A DNA stretch of 64,000 nucleotides from Geodermatophilus sp. DSM 44513 (GTDB lineage Bacteria; Actinomycetota; Actinomycetes; Mycobacteriales; Geodermatophilaceae). Positions 32,731 through 40,377 of this stretch are shown piece after piece (within the stretch, counting starts at the first letter, position 1; every line of letters begins with the position of its first letter). Both the position numbers and the translations under genes were made by a program. The notes under the pieces are model-generated. The model saw only the letters and a list, made by a program, of their open reading frames with translations. It did no database searches and was not told where the DNA came from. Location: the NCBI RefSeq assembly GCF_032460525.1, contig NZ_CP135963.1, positions 2,542,001-2,606,000 on the forward strand. Direction: 5' to 3'.

Positions 32731-33476
32731 GTGGCCTCCCAGCGCGCCGGGTGCTCCAGGCCGTCGGGCAGGACCGTGGCGGCGTCGCCGCGGGCGGCGG
32801 CGACCTGGCGCCGGGTGAGGAACAGCGCCCCGGCCAGACGAAGGACCCCCCGCCCCCCACCGCTCGCACGCTCGCGGCGGGCCCCTGCGGGGGGCCGGCG
32901 CCGCAGGTCGGCCGCGACCAGGTCGGCGCCGCGCCGGTCCCGGCCGCGCGGCCGCAGGCCGGAGCGGGCCAGCTCGCTGACCGAGCCCAGCAGCGCGCCG
33001 GCCTCGGCCTGCAGGACGGTGGTGTCGACGGCGGCGAGCTCCGCGGGCGCCGCTGCGGTGAGCCGTCCGGCGCGCTCCCGGAGGGCGCCGAGCTCGCGGT
33101 GCAGCGGCGCGGCGGCGTCCAGGGCGAGGGCCTCGGCGAGGTACCAGAGCAGCTCGTGCAGCAGCCGCTGCACGCCGAACGCCGCCGGCCGCCCGCAGGG
33201 GCCCGCTGCGAGCGTGCGAGCGGTGGGGGGCGGGGGGTCCTTCTGCTGGCCGGCCCCGAAGCAGTCGAAGACCGTGCACCCGGGGAACCCGCGCTCGCGC
33301 AGCTCGCCGTGGATGCCGCAGCGGGAGTCCCGCTGCAGGTGCCGGCAGGCCACCCCGGCCGGCTTGTCGACCGCGAAGTCCGCCGAGGCGGCGAACGCCG
33401 GCGCGACGCAGCACAACCCCGCGCAGGAGGCACAGTCGGCCCGCAGCCGGCGGCGGTCGTCAGCGGCGGCGGTCAC
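32727..33476 (-). CDS. Cysteine-rich, pentapeptide-type protein with two in-frame palindromic repeats
   Basis: 249 residues from GTG. The N-terminus RADCASCAGLCCVAPAF is followed by CRHLQRDSRCGIHGELRERGFPGCTVFDCFGAGQQ, a cysteine-rich, probably metal-binding head. I know this head from proteins that continue into pentapeptide (ADLxx) repeats. Here the sequence after GAGQQ (KDPPPPTARTLAAGPCG) is encoded by repeat copy E. Later, GADLVAADLRRR runs into PPAGARRERASGGGRG, encoded by copy D. It then resumes with ALFLTRRQVAAARGDAAT, typical of the end of such proteins. The pentapeptide array is thus reduced to one or two units. Both inserts keep the frame. Confidence 0.75.
   Translation of the reverse strand: MTAAADDRRRLRADCASCAGLCCVAPAFAASADFAVDKPAGVACRHLQRDSRCGIHGELRERGFPGCTVFDCFGAGQQKDPPPPTARTLAAGPCGRPAAFGVQRLLHELLWYLAEALALDAAAPLHRELGALRERAGRLTAAAPAELAAVDTTVLQAEAGALLGSVSELARSGLRPRGRDRRGADLVAADLRRRPPAGARRERASGGGRGVLRLAGALFLTRRQVAAARGDAATVLPDGLEHPARWEAT
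32841..32896. repeat. Palindromic repeat copy D, inside a gene
   Basis: AAGGACCCCCCGC (32841-32853) pairs with GCGGGGGGCC (32887-32896), with the core CCGCTCGCACGCTCGCGG between. It lies within the 32727-33476 gene, read there as about PPAGARRERASGGGRGVLR. No stop codon is introduced. Confidence 0.8.
33188..33243. repeat. Palindromic repeat copy E, inside the same gene
   Basis: Core GCGAGCGTGCGAGCGGTGG; outer arms GGCCGCCCGC (33188-33197) and GCGGGGGGTCC (33230-33240) pair imperfectly. It is inverted relative to copy D, about 290 bases away, and translated in frame as KDPPPPTARTLAAGPCG. Confidence 0.78.
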
Positions 33477-33494
33477 GACGGCCCATGATGCCGG

Positions 33495-33878
33495 GTGGAC
33501 GTGCTGAGCAGCCGGGTGCTGCTGCGCCCGGTCGACCCGGCGCGGTCGCAGGCCTTCTACCGCGACGTGCTGGGGCTGGCCGTGCACCGCGAGTTCGGCC
33601 CGCCGGAGCACCCGGGGGTGGTGTTCTTCCTCGGCAACGGCCTGCTGGAGGTCTCCGGGCCCGGCGACGAGCCACCCCGCGGGATGGCGCTGTGGGTCCA
33701 GGTGCGGGACGTGGCCGCCGAGGTCGACCGGCTGGCCGCGGCCGGGGCGGCGGTGCTGCGCGGCCCGCGGACCGAGCCGTGGGGCCTGGTCGAGGCCTGG
33801 GTCGCCGACCCCGAGGGCGTCCGCATCGTGCTGGTGCAGGTGCCCGCGGACCACCCGCTGCGCCGCGACCAGCGCTGA
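33495..33878 (+). CDS. VOC (glyoxalase/bleomycin-resistance) superfamily protein
   Basis: 127 residues from GTG. RVLLRPVDPARSQAFYRDVLGL starts the first beta-alpha-beta module, and EAWVADPEGVRIVLVQVP ends the second. It is a single small VOC subunit. Substrate and metal use cannot be assigned. It is divergent from the cysteine-rich gene, 18 bases away. Confidence 0.85.
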   Translation: MDVLSSRVLLRPVDPARSQAFYRDVLGLAVHREFGPPEHPGVVFFLGNGLLEVSGPGDEPPRGMALWVQVRDVAAEVDRLAAAGAAVLRGPRTEPWGLVEAWVADPEGVRIVLVQVPADHPLRRDQR

Positions 33879-33898
33879 CCGCCGCGGGCGGTCCTCCC

Positions 33899-34333
33899 TC
33901 AGGCGGTGCCGGACGGCGGCGTCCCGGGCGGGCCCGCCGGCGGGCGGCCGTCGGGGTCGCCGGGGCGGCGCACCAGGTCGGCCACCGACTCCTCCAGCCG
34001 CGCCCAGGTGGCACTCCACTCCACCAGCGGGTCGAGGATCCGCTCGAAGACGGCCAGCTGCTCGTCGAAGGCCTGCAGCTGGGCGGTCATCGCCGCGATC
34101 TGCTGCCGCTGGCTGCGCACCGCCCGGTCGATGGCGCGCAGCTGCGCGGCCGACATCGCGCCGGGCGGCGAGGGCAGCCGCGGCAACGACACCGGCACGG
34201 CGCCGGCCGCGCCGGCGGCGAGGCCGCGCGCCCGGTCGCTGAAGGCACGCAGCTGGCCGACGAAGTCCTCCACCGACCGGCCCACCCGGCTGCCCGGGCC
34301 GGGGTCCGCGCCGGCGGGGTCCTGCTCACTCAT
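33899..34333 (-). CDS. Hypothetical helical protein, 144 residues
   Basis: ATG at 34333. A polar, glycine/proline-rich N-terminus is followed by SVEDFVGQLRAFSDRARGLAAG. A long helix (about 60-125, MSAAQLRAIDRAVRSQRQQIAAMTAQLQ and further) with coiled-coil character comes next, then a disordered proline-rich tail. It reminds me of phasin-like or scaffold proteins but no family is recognised. Confidence 0.6.
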   Translation of the reverse strand: MSEQDPAGADPGPGSRVGRSVEDFVGQLRAFSDRARGLAAGAAGAVPVSLPRLPSPPGAMSAAQLRAIDRAVRSQRQQIAAMTAQLQAFDEQLAVFERILDPLVEWSATWARLEESVADLVRRPGDPDGRPPAGPPGTPPSGTA

Positions 34334-34426
34334 GGGCCCATCCTCGCCCCCGTGGACTCCCGCGCGCGAGAGGCCGCCGGCCGGCGGGCGGCCGCCCGGA
34401 CGGGTCGGGCGTGCCACCCTGGGGGT

Positions 34427-34852
34427 GTGCTGTGGGCGCACCTGGTCGCGGGAGTGCACGCGCTCGCCGTCGTCCTCATGGTCACGGGCGCGCTGGTCGC
34501 GCTGCGCCGGCCGCGGGTGCTGCTGCTGCACGCGCCGGTGTCCGCCGCGATCCTCGCGGTGCACCTGGCCGGCGCGCCCTGCCCGCTGACCGAGCTGGAG
34601 CTGGCGCTGCGCGAGCGGGCCGGTGCCGGGCCCTACACCGGCGGCTTCCTGGGCCACCACGTCGTCGGCCCGCTCGGCCTGGACGTGGCCGCCCCCGCCG
34701 TCCAGGCCGGCATCTACACCGTCGCGCTGGCGCCCAACCTGGTCGGCTACGGCCTGCTGGCCCTCCGTGCCGCCCGCGGCCGCTCCGCTCAGGGCAGCCG
34801 CCAGACCGTCGTCCGCCGGGGGCCGGGGCCCTCGGTCTCCGGGACGTCGTAG
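34427..34852 (+). CDS. DUF2784 family membrane protein
   Basis: 141 residues from GTG, with three to four hydrophobic segments (HLVAGVHALAVVLMVTGALVAL first). PCPLTELELALRERAGAGPYTGGFLGHHV matches DUF2784. The last 64 bases overlap the convergent methyltransferase gene. Function is unknown. Confidence 0.8.
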   Translation: MLWAHLVAGVHALAVVLMVTGALVALRRPRVLLLHAPVSAAILAVHLAGAPCPLTELELALRERAGAGPYTGGFLGHHVVGPLGLDVAAPAVQAGIYTVALAPNLVGYGLLALRAARGRSAQGSRQTVVRRGPGPSVSGTS

Positions 34853-35460
34853 ACCGCGACCGCCTCCAAGCGGTCGTGCGGGAGGTAGGGGCGGCCCGGG
34901 TCGCCGACGTACACCGCGCAGCCGCGGGCCCGCGCCCGGTCCAGGAACGGCAGCACCCGCTCGGTCATCTCCCGGTCGTAGCAGACGTCGCCGGCCAGGA
35001 CGACGTCCGCGCCCACCGGGTCCCGGCCGAGGACGTCGCCGGTGACGCTGATCCCCGCCACGCCGTTGAGGCCGGCGTTGACGCCCACCGCGGTGCGGCT
35101 GAACGGGTCGACGTCGCTGGCCAGCACCGACCGGGCGCCGGCGAGGCGGGCGGCCAGCGCCACCAGCCCGCTGCCCGAGCCCAGGTCGAGGACGGCCCGA
35201 CCGGCGACCGCCGCCGGGGTGTCCAGCACGTACCGGGCCAGCGCCTGGCCGCCGGGCCAGGCGGCGGCCCAGAACGGCGGCGCCTCCCCCGCGCCGCCGT
35301 CGGCGGCCTCCATGGCCTCCCACAGCGCGACGACGTCGTCGGCGACGTGCAGCCGCACCTCCGGCACCAGCGAGGGCCGGCGGACCTGGGTGTGCGCGCG
35401 CACGAAGCCGGACGGGACGGGGCGCACGGTCACGCCGGGCAGTCCACCACGCTCCGGCAC
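34789..35460 (-). CDS. Class I methyltransferase, Nnt1/METTL20-like
   Basis: 223 residues from GTG at 35460; a GTG at 35433 is an alternative start. The SAM-binding motif [20 protein letters not shown] lies near residue 90, followed by [28 protein letters not shown] before it and [14 protein letters not shown] after it are typical of the protein-lysine methyltransferase-like branch. Substrate unknown. Its 3' end overlaps the convergent DUF2784 gene. Confidence 0.82.
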   Translation of the reverse strand: MPERGGLPGVTVRPVPSGFVRAHTQVRRPSLVPEVRLHVADDVVALWEAMEAADGGAGEAPPFWAAAWPGGQALARYVLDTPAAVAGRAVLDLGSGSGLVALAARLAGARSVLASDVDPFSRTAVGVNAGLNGVAGISVTGDVLGRDPVGADVVLAGDVCYDREMTERVLPFLDRARARGCAVYVGDPGRPYLPHDRLEAVAVYDVPETEGPGPRRTTVWRLP

Positions 35461-35492
35461 CCGGACGCCGACCCGCCTGGGAGCATGCGGCC

Positions 35493-35825
35493 GTGCTGGT
35501 CGCCCGCTCCGTCGTCCTCTTCCTCGCCGCCGCCCTGCTGGAGATCGGCGGTGCCTGGCTGGTCTGGCAGGGCGTCCGGGAACACCGCGGCTGGCTGTGG
35601 ATCGGCCTGGGCGTGGTGGCGCTCGGGGCCTACGGGTTCGTCGCCACCCTGCAGCCGGACGCCGCGTTCGGCCGGGTCCTGGCCGCCTACGGCGGGGTGT
35701 TCGTCGCCGGCAGCCTGGCCTGGGGCGTGGTGCTGGACGGCTACCGACCCGACCGCTTCGACGTCGCCGGCGCCCTGGTCTGCCTGGCCGGCGTGGCCCT
35801 GATCATGTACGCCCCGCGCGGCTGA
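35493..35825 (+). CDS. UPF0060/YnfA family membrane protein
   Basis: 110 residues, four hydrophobic segments. [56 protein letters not shown] is the YnfA family signature. It is related to small multidrug-resistance transporters in fold; the physiological role is unclear. GTG start. Confidence 0.9.
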   Translation: MLVARSVVLFLAAALLEIGGAWLVWQGVREHRGWLWIGLGVVALGAYGFVATLQPDAAFGRVLAAYGGVFVAGSLAWGVVLDGYRPDRFDVAGALVCLAGVALIMYAPRG

Positions 35826-35843
35826 CGCGCTGGACCGGCCTGC

Positions 35844-36719
35844 TCAGTACCAGCCCTTGGCCTGCGAGTGCGACCAGGCGCCGCACGGGCTGCCGTAGCG
35901 GTTCTCGATGTAGACCAGGCCGGCGTCGATCTGTCGGTAGCCGTCCGACGTCTTGGCGATGCCGGTGCTCTTCCAGGTCGAGTCGAGGAACTGCGGGATG
36001 CCGTAGGCGGTGCTGGTGGGGTTCTGCGCATTGGGGTTCCAGCCGCTCTCCTTGCCCCACAGCTCCTCCAGGCAGGAGAACTGCTCGGCGCTGCCGACCT
36101 GCGCCAGCGCGTACTCCTTGAAGGAGCCCTTGGGCGCGGCGGACGAGGAGCTCTTCGGCGCGGCGGCGGGGGCGGCCGCGGCGGGGGTGGCCTCCTCACG
36201 CTCGGCGGCCTCGCGCTCCGCGGCGGCGGCCTCCTCACGGGCAGCGGCCTCGGCGGCGGCCTCGGCGGCAGCCCGCTCGGCGGCCTCCCGGGCGGCGGCC
36301 TCCGCGGCCGCCCTCTCCGCGGCGGCCTGCTCCGCGGCCAGGCGGTCCCGCTCGGCCTGCTCGGCCGCGGCTTGGACCTGCGCGGCCTGCGCCTCGGCGG
36401 CCGCGCGGTCGCTGCGGGAGGCGGCGAGGTCCTCCAGCGGGGCCAGCTCGGGGGGCGCCGGGGCGGTCAGCGGCCGCTGCGCGGCCTCGGCGGTGATGCC
36501 CAGCTGCTCGGCGACGCTCACCGAGGCGGTGACCGTCTCGGCCGGGCGCTCCGCCTCGGCCGCCGGCGGGCCGCCGAGCAGGGTGTGGACGACGACGGCG
36601 CCCGCGGCGGCGGTGGCCAGCAGGACGGCCGGGCGCCGGCCGGGCGGCCGCGAGCGGCGGCGGGCGGCACGGGTGGCGGGCTGGTCGGCCGGGACGGCCG
36701 GGAGGTGCTGGGTGTCCAT
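35844..36719 (-). CDS. Secreted lytic transglycosylase-like cell wall hydrolase
   Basis: 291 residues. An arginine-rich N-terminus and one hydrophobic helix at about 31-50 (AVLLATAAAGAVVVHTLLGG) form a signal or anchor. A long alanine/glutamate-rich region (about 95-185) is probably coiled coil or rigid stalk. The C-terminal domain (about 200-291) has LEELWGKESGWNPNAQNPTSTAYGIPQFLDSTW. This is an SLT/aggregation-promoting-factor type fold in which the glutamate of KESGW is the likely catalytic acid. Its message carries a ydaO-type c-di-AMP riboswitch about 230 bases upstream, so turgor/c-di-AMP status probably controls it. Confidence 0.88.
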   Translation of the reverse strand: MDTQHLPAVPADQPATRAARRRSRPPGRRPAVLLATAAAGAVVVHTLLGGPPAAEAERPAETVTASVSVAEQLGITAEAAQRPLTAPAPPELAPLEDLAASRSDRAAAEAQAAQVQAAAEQAERDRLAAEQAAAERAAAEAAAREAAERAAAEAAAEAAAREEAAAAEREAAEREEATPAAAAPAAAPKSSSSAAPKGSFKEYALAQVGSAEQFSCLEELWGKESGWNPNAQNPTSTAYGIPQFLDSTWKSTGIAKTSDGYRQIDAGLVYIENRYGSPCGAWSHSQAKGWY

Positions 36720-36846
36720 CGGGGAGGGAGCTCCGGGGCGAGAGGGCGCGCGGGGGCCGCTCCTCCCGTCGGGGAGGGCGGCCGGGGGCGGCGGTGCACG
36801 GGGCCGCCGGCGGAGGTGTCTGCCGGCGAGCGCGGTCAGGTGCCGG

Positions 36847-36924
36847 TCAGCAGGCCGGGGAGGGGACGCGGGGTGCGTGCGGCCGGGTGCACCGGCGGAC
36901 CGCGAGGGCCCGTGGGCGGGACAT
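36847..36924 (-). CDS. Possible 25-codon leader ORF downstream of the riboswitch
   Basis: ATG at 36924, then SRPRALAVRRCTRPHAPRVPSPAC and a TGA. It begins right after a small hairpin (CGGAG-CA-CTCCG) that follows the riboswitch, and ends about 130 bases before the transglycosylase ATG. Shine-Dalgarno support is weak (GGAG about 10 bases away). It may be a leader peptide or chance. Confidence 0.25.
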   Translation of the reverse strand: MSRPRALAVRRCTRPHAPRVPSPAC

Positions 36925-36946
36925 GCGGAGTGCTCCGTTCCTTCCG

Positions 36947-37090
36947 GATGCCGCCTACCGGGTCAGCTGACGGGTTCGGGCGGGAAGCAGCCCTACCGGC
37001 TCGCGCGGGGTGCGCGCGGGCGGGATTCACCCCAGACGTGCGGTGGGTCCCCGGCTCGCGTCCGCGGGACGGATGCGACTCGGCGGCGTC
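36947..37090 (-). promoter_or_regulatory. ydaO/yuaA-type (cyclic di-AMP) riboswitch
   Basis: On the minus strand the conserved blocks appear in order: GAGCCGGGGACCCACC (from 37057), CTGGGGTGAATC (37035-37024), GTAGGGCTGCTTCC (from 36996), and CCGAACCCGTCAGCTGACC (36979-36961) followed by CGGTAGGCGG. The closing stem can form between GACGCCGCC (37090-37082) and GGCGGCATC (36955-36947). These are the hallmark strings of actinobacterial ydaO riboswitches, which commonly precede cell-wall hydrolase genes and turn them off when c-di-AMP is high. The downstream gene here is exactly such a hydrolase. The rest of the gap (36720-36846 and 37091-37264) shows only GC-rich hairpins. Confidence 0.87.
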
Positions 37091-37264
37091 CGACCGGGCT
37101 CCCCCGACGGGGAGGACACGACCGACCGGACGGGAGCCACCGTAAGGGGCGTCACCCGACCGTGACAATCCCGCGGACCCCAGCCGTCCCGTGAGGAACC
37201 TCGCAGCGTCGGCCGCCCTGCGGGAGCTGCGGCGCGGCACCGGGACGTCCCGGGCCGGGGGCGC

Positions 37265-38722
37265 TCACAGGAACAGGCTCAGCACCAGGGCGATGAGGAA
37301 GCCGATGGTGCCCAGCAGGGTCTCCATCACCGTCCAGGTCTTGAGCGTCGTCTTCTCGTCCATCCGGAAGAACCGGCTGACCAGCCAGAACCCGGAGTCG
37401 TTGACGTGCGAGAGCACGGTCGCGCCACCGGCGATGGCGATGACGATGAGCGCGAGGTCGACCGAGGAGAGCCCCTCGGTCGCCTCCACGACCGGGGCCA
37501 TGAGCCCGGCCGCGGTGGTCAGCGCCACCGTCGCCGACCCCTGGGCCACCCGCAGCAGCACCGAGATGACGAACGCCGCGACGATGACCGGCAGCCCGAT
37601 GTCGCCGAGGACGTCGGCCAGCGCCGTCCCGATGCCGCTGGCCCGCAGCACGCCGCCGAACATGCCGCCGGCGCCGGTGATGAGGATGATCGCGCACACC
37701 GGGCCCAGGGCGCTGTTCACGATGGACTCGACCTGCCCGGCGCTCTCCCCCCGGCGCACGCCGAGGACGACCATCGCCACGAGCACGGTGACCAGCAGGG
37801 CGACCGGGGTGGCGCCGAGCAGCTGGCCGGTGCGCACCAGCAGCGAGGTCTCCTCCAGCGCGCCGGCGGTGGCCAGCGTGGTCAGCCCGGTGTTGAGGAA
37901 GATCAGCACGAGCGGCAGCAGCAGGATGCCGACGACGGTGCCGAAGCGGGGCGGGGCCGGGCGGGTGGCCGTGCCGGTCCGCCCTCCGGCGCCTGCGGCC
38001 ACGCCCGGGGAGGTGCCCTCGACCGAGGGGTCGGGGGTGTCGTCCAGCGGCTTGGCCTCGCTCAGGATGTCCGGCACCGCGACGTCGTAGCGGCGGCCGG
38101 CCCACAGGCCGAACAGGTAGCCGCCGAGGTACCAGGTGGGCAGCCCGACGAGCAGCCCGAAGACCAGGACCAGGCCGATGTCGGCGCCGATCAGCTCGGC
38201 GGCGGCGACCGGGCCGGGGTGCGGGGGCACGAAGGCGTGCATGACGGCGAAGGCGCCGGCCACCGGGAGGCCGTAGGTCAGCAGCGAGCCACCGAGCCGG
38301 GCGGCGACGGTGAACAGGATCGGCAGGAACACCACGAGGCCGGCGTCGAAGAAGATCGGGAAGCCGAACAGCAGCGCGGCCACGCCGAGGGCCAGCGGCG
38401 CGCGCTGCTCGCCGAACCGGCCGATCAGGCTGTCGGCGAGCACCTGCGCCCCGCCGCTGTGCTCCAGCAGCCGGCCGAGCATCGCGCCGAGCCCGACCAG
38501 CAGCGCGACGCTGGCCAGTGTCGACCCGAAGCCGGAGGTCAGCGTGCTGACCACGTCCTCGAGCGGGATCCGGGTGGCCAGCGCCACCAGCAGGCTGACC
38601 AGCACCAGCGCCAGGAACGCGTGCAGCTTCAGCTTCATGATCAGGAACAGCAGGACGCCGACCGCGGCCGCCGCGATGAGCAGCAGCGGGCCGGCTCCCA
38701 GCGCCGGTTCGACCTCGGGCAC
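37265..38722 (-). CDS. gntP: Gluconate:H+ symporter, GntP family
   Basis: 485 residues with about twelve membrane segments. GTG at 38722 is chosen because GGAGGA lies five bases upstream; a vastly longer frame runs back through the kinase and MFS genes and is not used. FGFPIFFDAGLVVFLPIL, HAFVPPHPGPVAAAELIGADIG and LSHVNDSGFWLVSRFF are GntP signatures. A proline/glycine-rich cytoplasmic loop lies near 265-295. It forms an operon with the FGGY kinase, 23 bases upstream. Confidence 0.93.
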   Translation of the reverse strand: MPEVEPALGAGPLLLIAAAAVGVLLFLIMKLKLHAFLALVLVSLLVALATRIPLEDVVSTLTSGFGSTLASVALLVGLGAMLGRLLEHSGGAQVLADSLIGRFGEQRAPLALGVAALLFGFPIFFDAGLVVFLPILFTVAARLGGSLLTYGLPVAGAFAVMHAFVPPHPGPVAAAELIGADIGLVLVFGLLVGLPTWYLGGYLFGLWAGRRYDVAVPDILSEAKPLDDTPDPSVEGTSPGVAAGAGGRTGTATRPAPPRFGTVVGILLLPLVLIFLNTGLTTLATAGALEETSLLVRTGQLLGATPVALLVTVLVAMVVLGVRRGESAGQVESIVNSALGPVCAIILITGAGGMFGGVLRASGIGTALADVLGDIGLPVIVAAFVISVLLRVAQGSATVALTTAAGLMAPVVEATEGLSSVDLALIVIAIAGGATVLSHVNDSGFWLVSRFFRMDEKTTLKTWTVMETLLGTIGFLIALVLSLFL

Positions 38723-38745
38723 GGCTTCCTCCAGGCGGGTCGGGG

Positions 38746-40296
38746 TCAGACGGGGGTGGTCGGACTGTCGTCCGCGGAGTCCAGGGCGGTGAGGACGCCG
38801 GTCAGCGCCTCGGTCGAGCGCTCCACCAGCGGTCGCAGCTCCCGGTAGACCGCGGCGTCGGCGGGGTCGGGCTCCACCGGGTCGTGCACCGCGACCAGCG
38901 CCGTCGCGGCGTCCAGGTCCGGCAGCGCCCCCAGCGCGTGCAGGCCGAGCAGGCAGGCGCCCAGGCCGGTGCCCTCCGGGGAGTCCGCGACCCGCACCGG
39001 CAGGTCGAGGGCGGCGGCCAGGGTGGCCACCCACAGCGGGGAGGCGACCGCACCGCCGGTGGCCCGCACCTCGCCCACCGGCAGGCCGGTGGCGGCGAAC
39101 GCGTCGCGGACCAGCGCCAGCTGCTGGCACACCCCCTCGACGGCGGCGCGCACCAGGTGCGGGCGGCGGTGCTCGCGGCGCAGCCCGATGTAGGCCCCGC
39201 GCAGGCCCGAGCGCCACCACGGCGCCCGCTCCCCCAGCAGGTAGGGCAGGCACAGCAGCCCGGCGCTGCCCGCGGGCACCGCGGCGGCCTCGGCCAGCAG
39301 CCGGGCGTCGAGCTCGTCGGCCTGCTCGCCCTGCGGTTCGGGGTGTCCCGGTCCGGCGGCCAGCGCGGAGGAGGCCCAGCGCACCACCGAGCCGCCGTTG
39401 TTCACCGCTCCCCCGACCACCCAGTGCTCGTCGGTGAGCGCGTAGCAGAACAGCCGGCGGCCGGGGTCCACCGTGGGCGTAGGGACGACGACCCGCATGG
39501 CCCCGCTGGTGCCCAGCGACACCGCGGCGACCTCCGGGCGCACCGCGCCGATGCCGAGGTTGGCCAGCACGCCGTCGGCGGCCCCGATGACGACGGGGGT
39601 GCCCGCCGGCAGGCCCGTGGCCGCGGCCACCTCCGGGCGCAGCCCGGGCAGCACGGCGGTCGTGGGCAGCACCTCGCCGAGCTGGCCGGCCCGCACCCCG
39701 GCGATGCCCAGCGCCTCGTCGTCCCAGCGGCCGGCGTGCACGTCGTAGAGGCCGGTGGCCGAGGCGATCGACCGGTCGACCACCGGCGGGCCGCCGCACA
39801 GCGCGGCGAGGACGAGCTCCTTGACCCCGCCCCAGCGCGGGGTGGACGCGACCCGGTCCGGGTCCTGCGCGCGCAGCCAGGACAGCTTGACCAGCGGCGA
39901 CATGGCGTGCACCGGGGTGCCGGTCCGGGCGTGCAGCCCCGACGCGCGCCCGTCGGCCACCAGGGCGTCGGCCCACTCCGCGGCCCGCGCGTCGGCCCAG
40001 GTGAGCACCGGGCCCAGCGGGGCGCCGTCGCCGCCCATCGGCGCCAGGCCGTGCATGGCGGCACTGAGGCTGATCCCGACGACGCGGTCGCCGCGGTCGC
40101 GGGCCAGCGCGGTGATCGCCGTGAGCGCCTCCACCGCGGCCTGCTGCAGGCGGCCGGCGTCCAGCTCGGCCCGGCCGGGCGCGGGCACCAGCAGCGGGTA
40201 GCCGACGCTGACCAGGTCGCGCACCCGGGCCTGCACGCCCGCGGTGACCGCCTTGGTCGCCGTCGTCCCGGAGTCCAGTCCGACGACGACGTCCAC
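38746..40296 (-). CDS. FGGY-family gluconokinase
   Basis: 516 residues from GTG at 40296. A GTG two codons earlier exists but would sit on the GGAGG Shine-Dalgarno, so 40296 is favoured. VVVGLDSGTTATKAV is the phosphate-1 loop; GAADGVLANLGIG, VSLGTSGAMRVV and RATGGAVASPLWVATLAAAL follow the FGGY fold. Pairing with GntP points to gluconate as substrate, as in Bacillus GntK, giving 6-phosphogluconate. Xylulose or another sugar cannot be excluded from sequence alone. Confidence 0.88.
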   Translation of the reverse strand: MDVVVGLDSGTTATKAVTAGVQARVRDLVSVGYPLLVPAPGRAELDAGRLQQAAVEALTAITALARDRGDRVVGISLSAAMHGLAPMGGDGAPLGPVLTWADARAAEWADALVADGRASGLHARTGTPVHAMSPLVKLSWLRAQDPDRVASTPRWGGVKELVLAALCGGPPVVDRSIASATGLYDVHAGRWDDEALGIAGVRAGQLGEVLPTTAVLPGLRPEVAAATGLPAGTPVVIGAADGVLANLGIGAVRPEVAAVSLGTSGAMRVVVPTPTVDPGRRLFCYALTDEHWVVGGAVNNGGSVVRWASSALAAGPGHPEPQGEQADELDARLLAEAAAVPAGSAGLLCLPYLLGERAPWWRSGLRGAYIGLRREHRRPHLVRAAVEGVCQQLALVRDAFAATGLPVGEVRATGGAVASPLWVATLAAALDLPVRVADSPEGTGLGACLLGLHALGALPDLDAATALVAVHDPVEPDPADAAVYRELRPLVERSTEALTGVLTALDSADDSPTTPV

Positions 40297-40377
40297 GTGC
40301 ACCTCCGGCCCGGTCCCTGCGGTGGGCCCCGACGCTAGCCGGTCGACCCGCCGCCCGGCGTGCGCCGGGGTGCGCGC

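Noticed and set aside
28462..33507. Very long open frames on both strands (over 1600 codons)
   Set aside because: They cross pntA, pntB and several small genes, have low-complexity Arg/Gly/Ala composition, and result from the lack of stop codons at high G+C.
36836..37240. 134-codon minus-strand frame upstream of the transglycosylase
   Set aside because: It overlaps the riboswitch strings exactly and its translation is arginine/proline-rich without family resemblance; a structured leader explains the sequence better.
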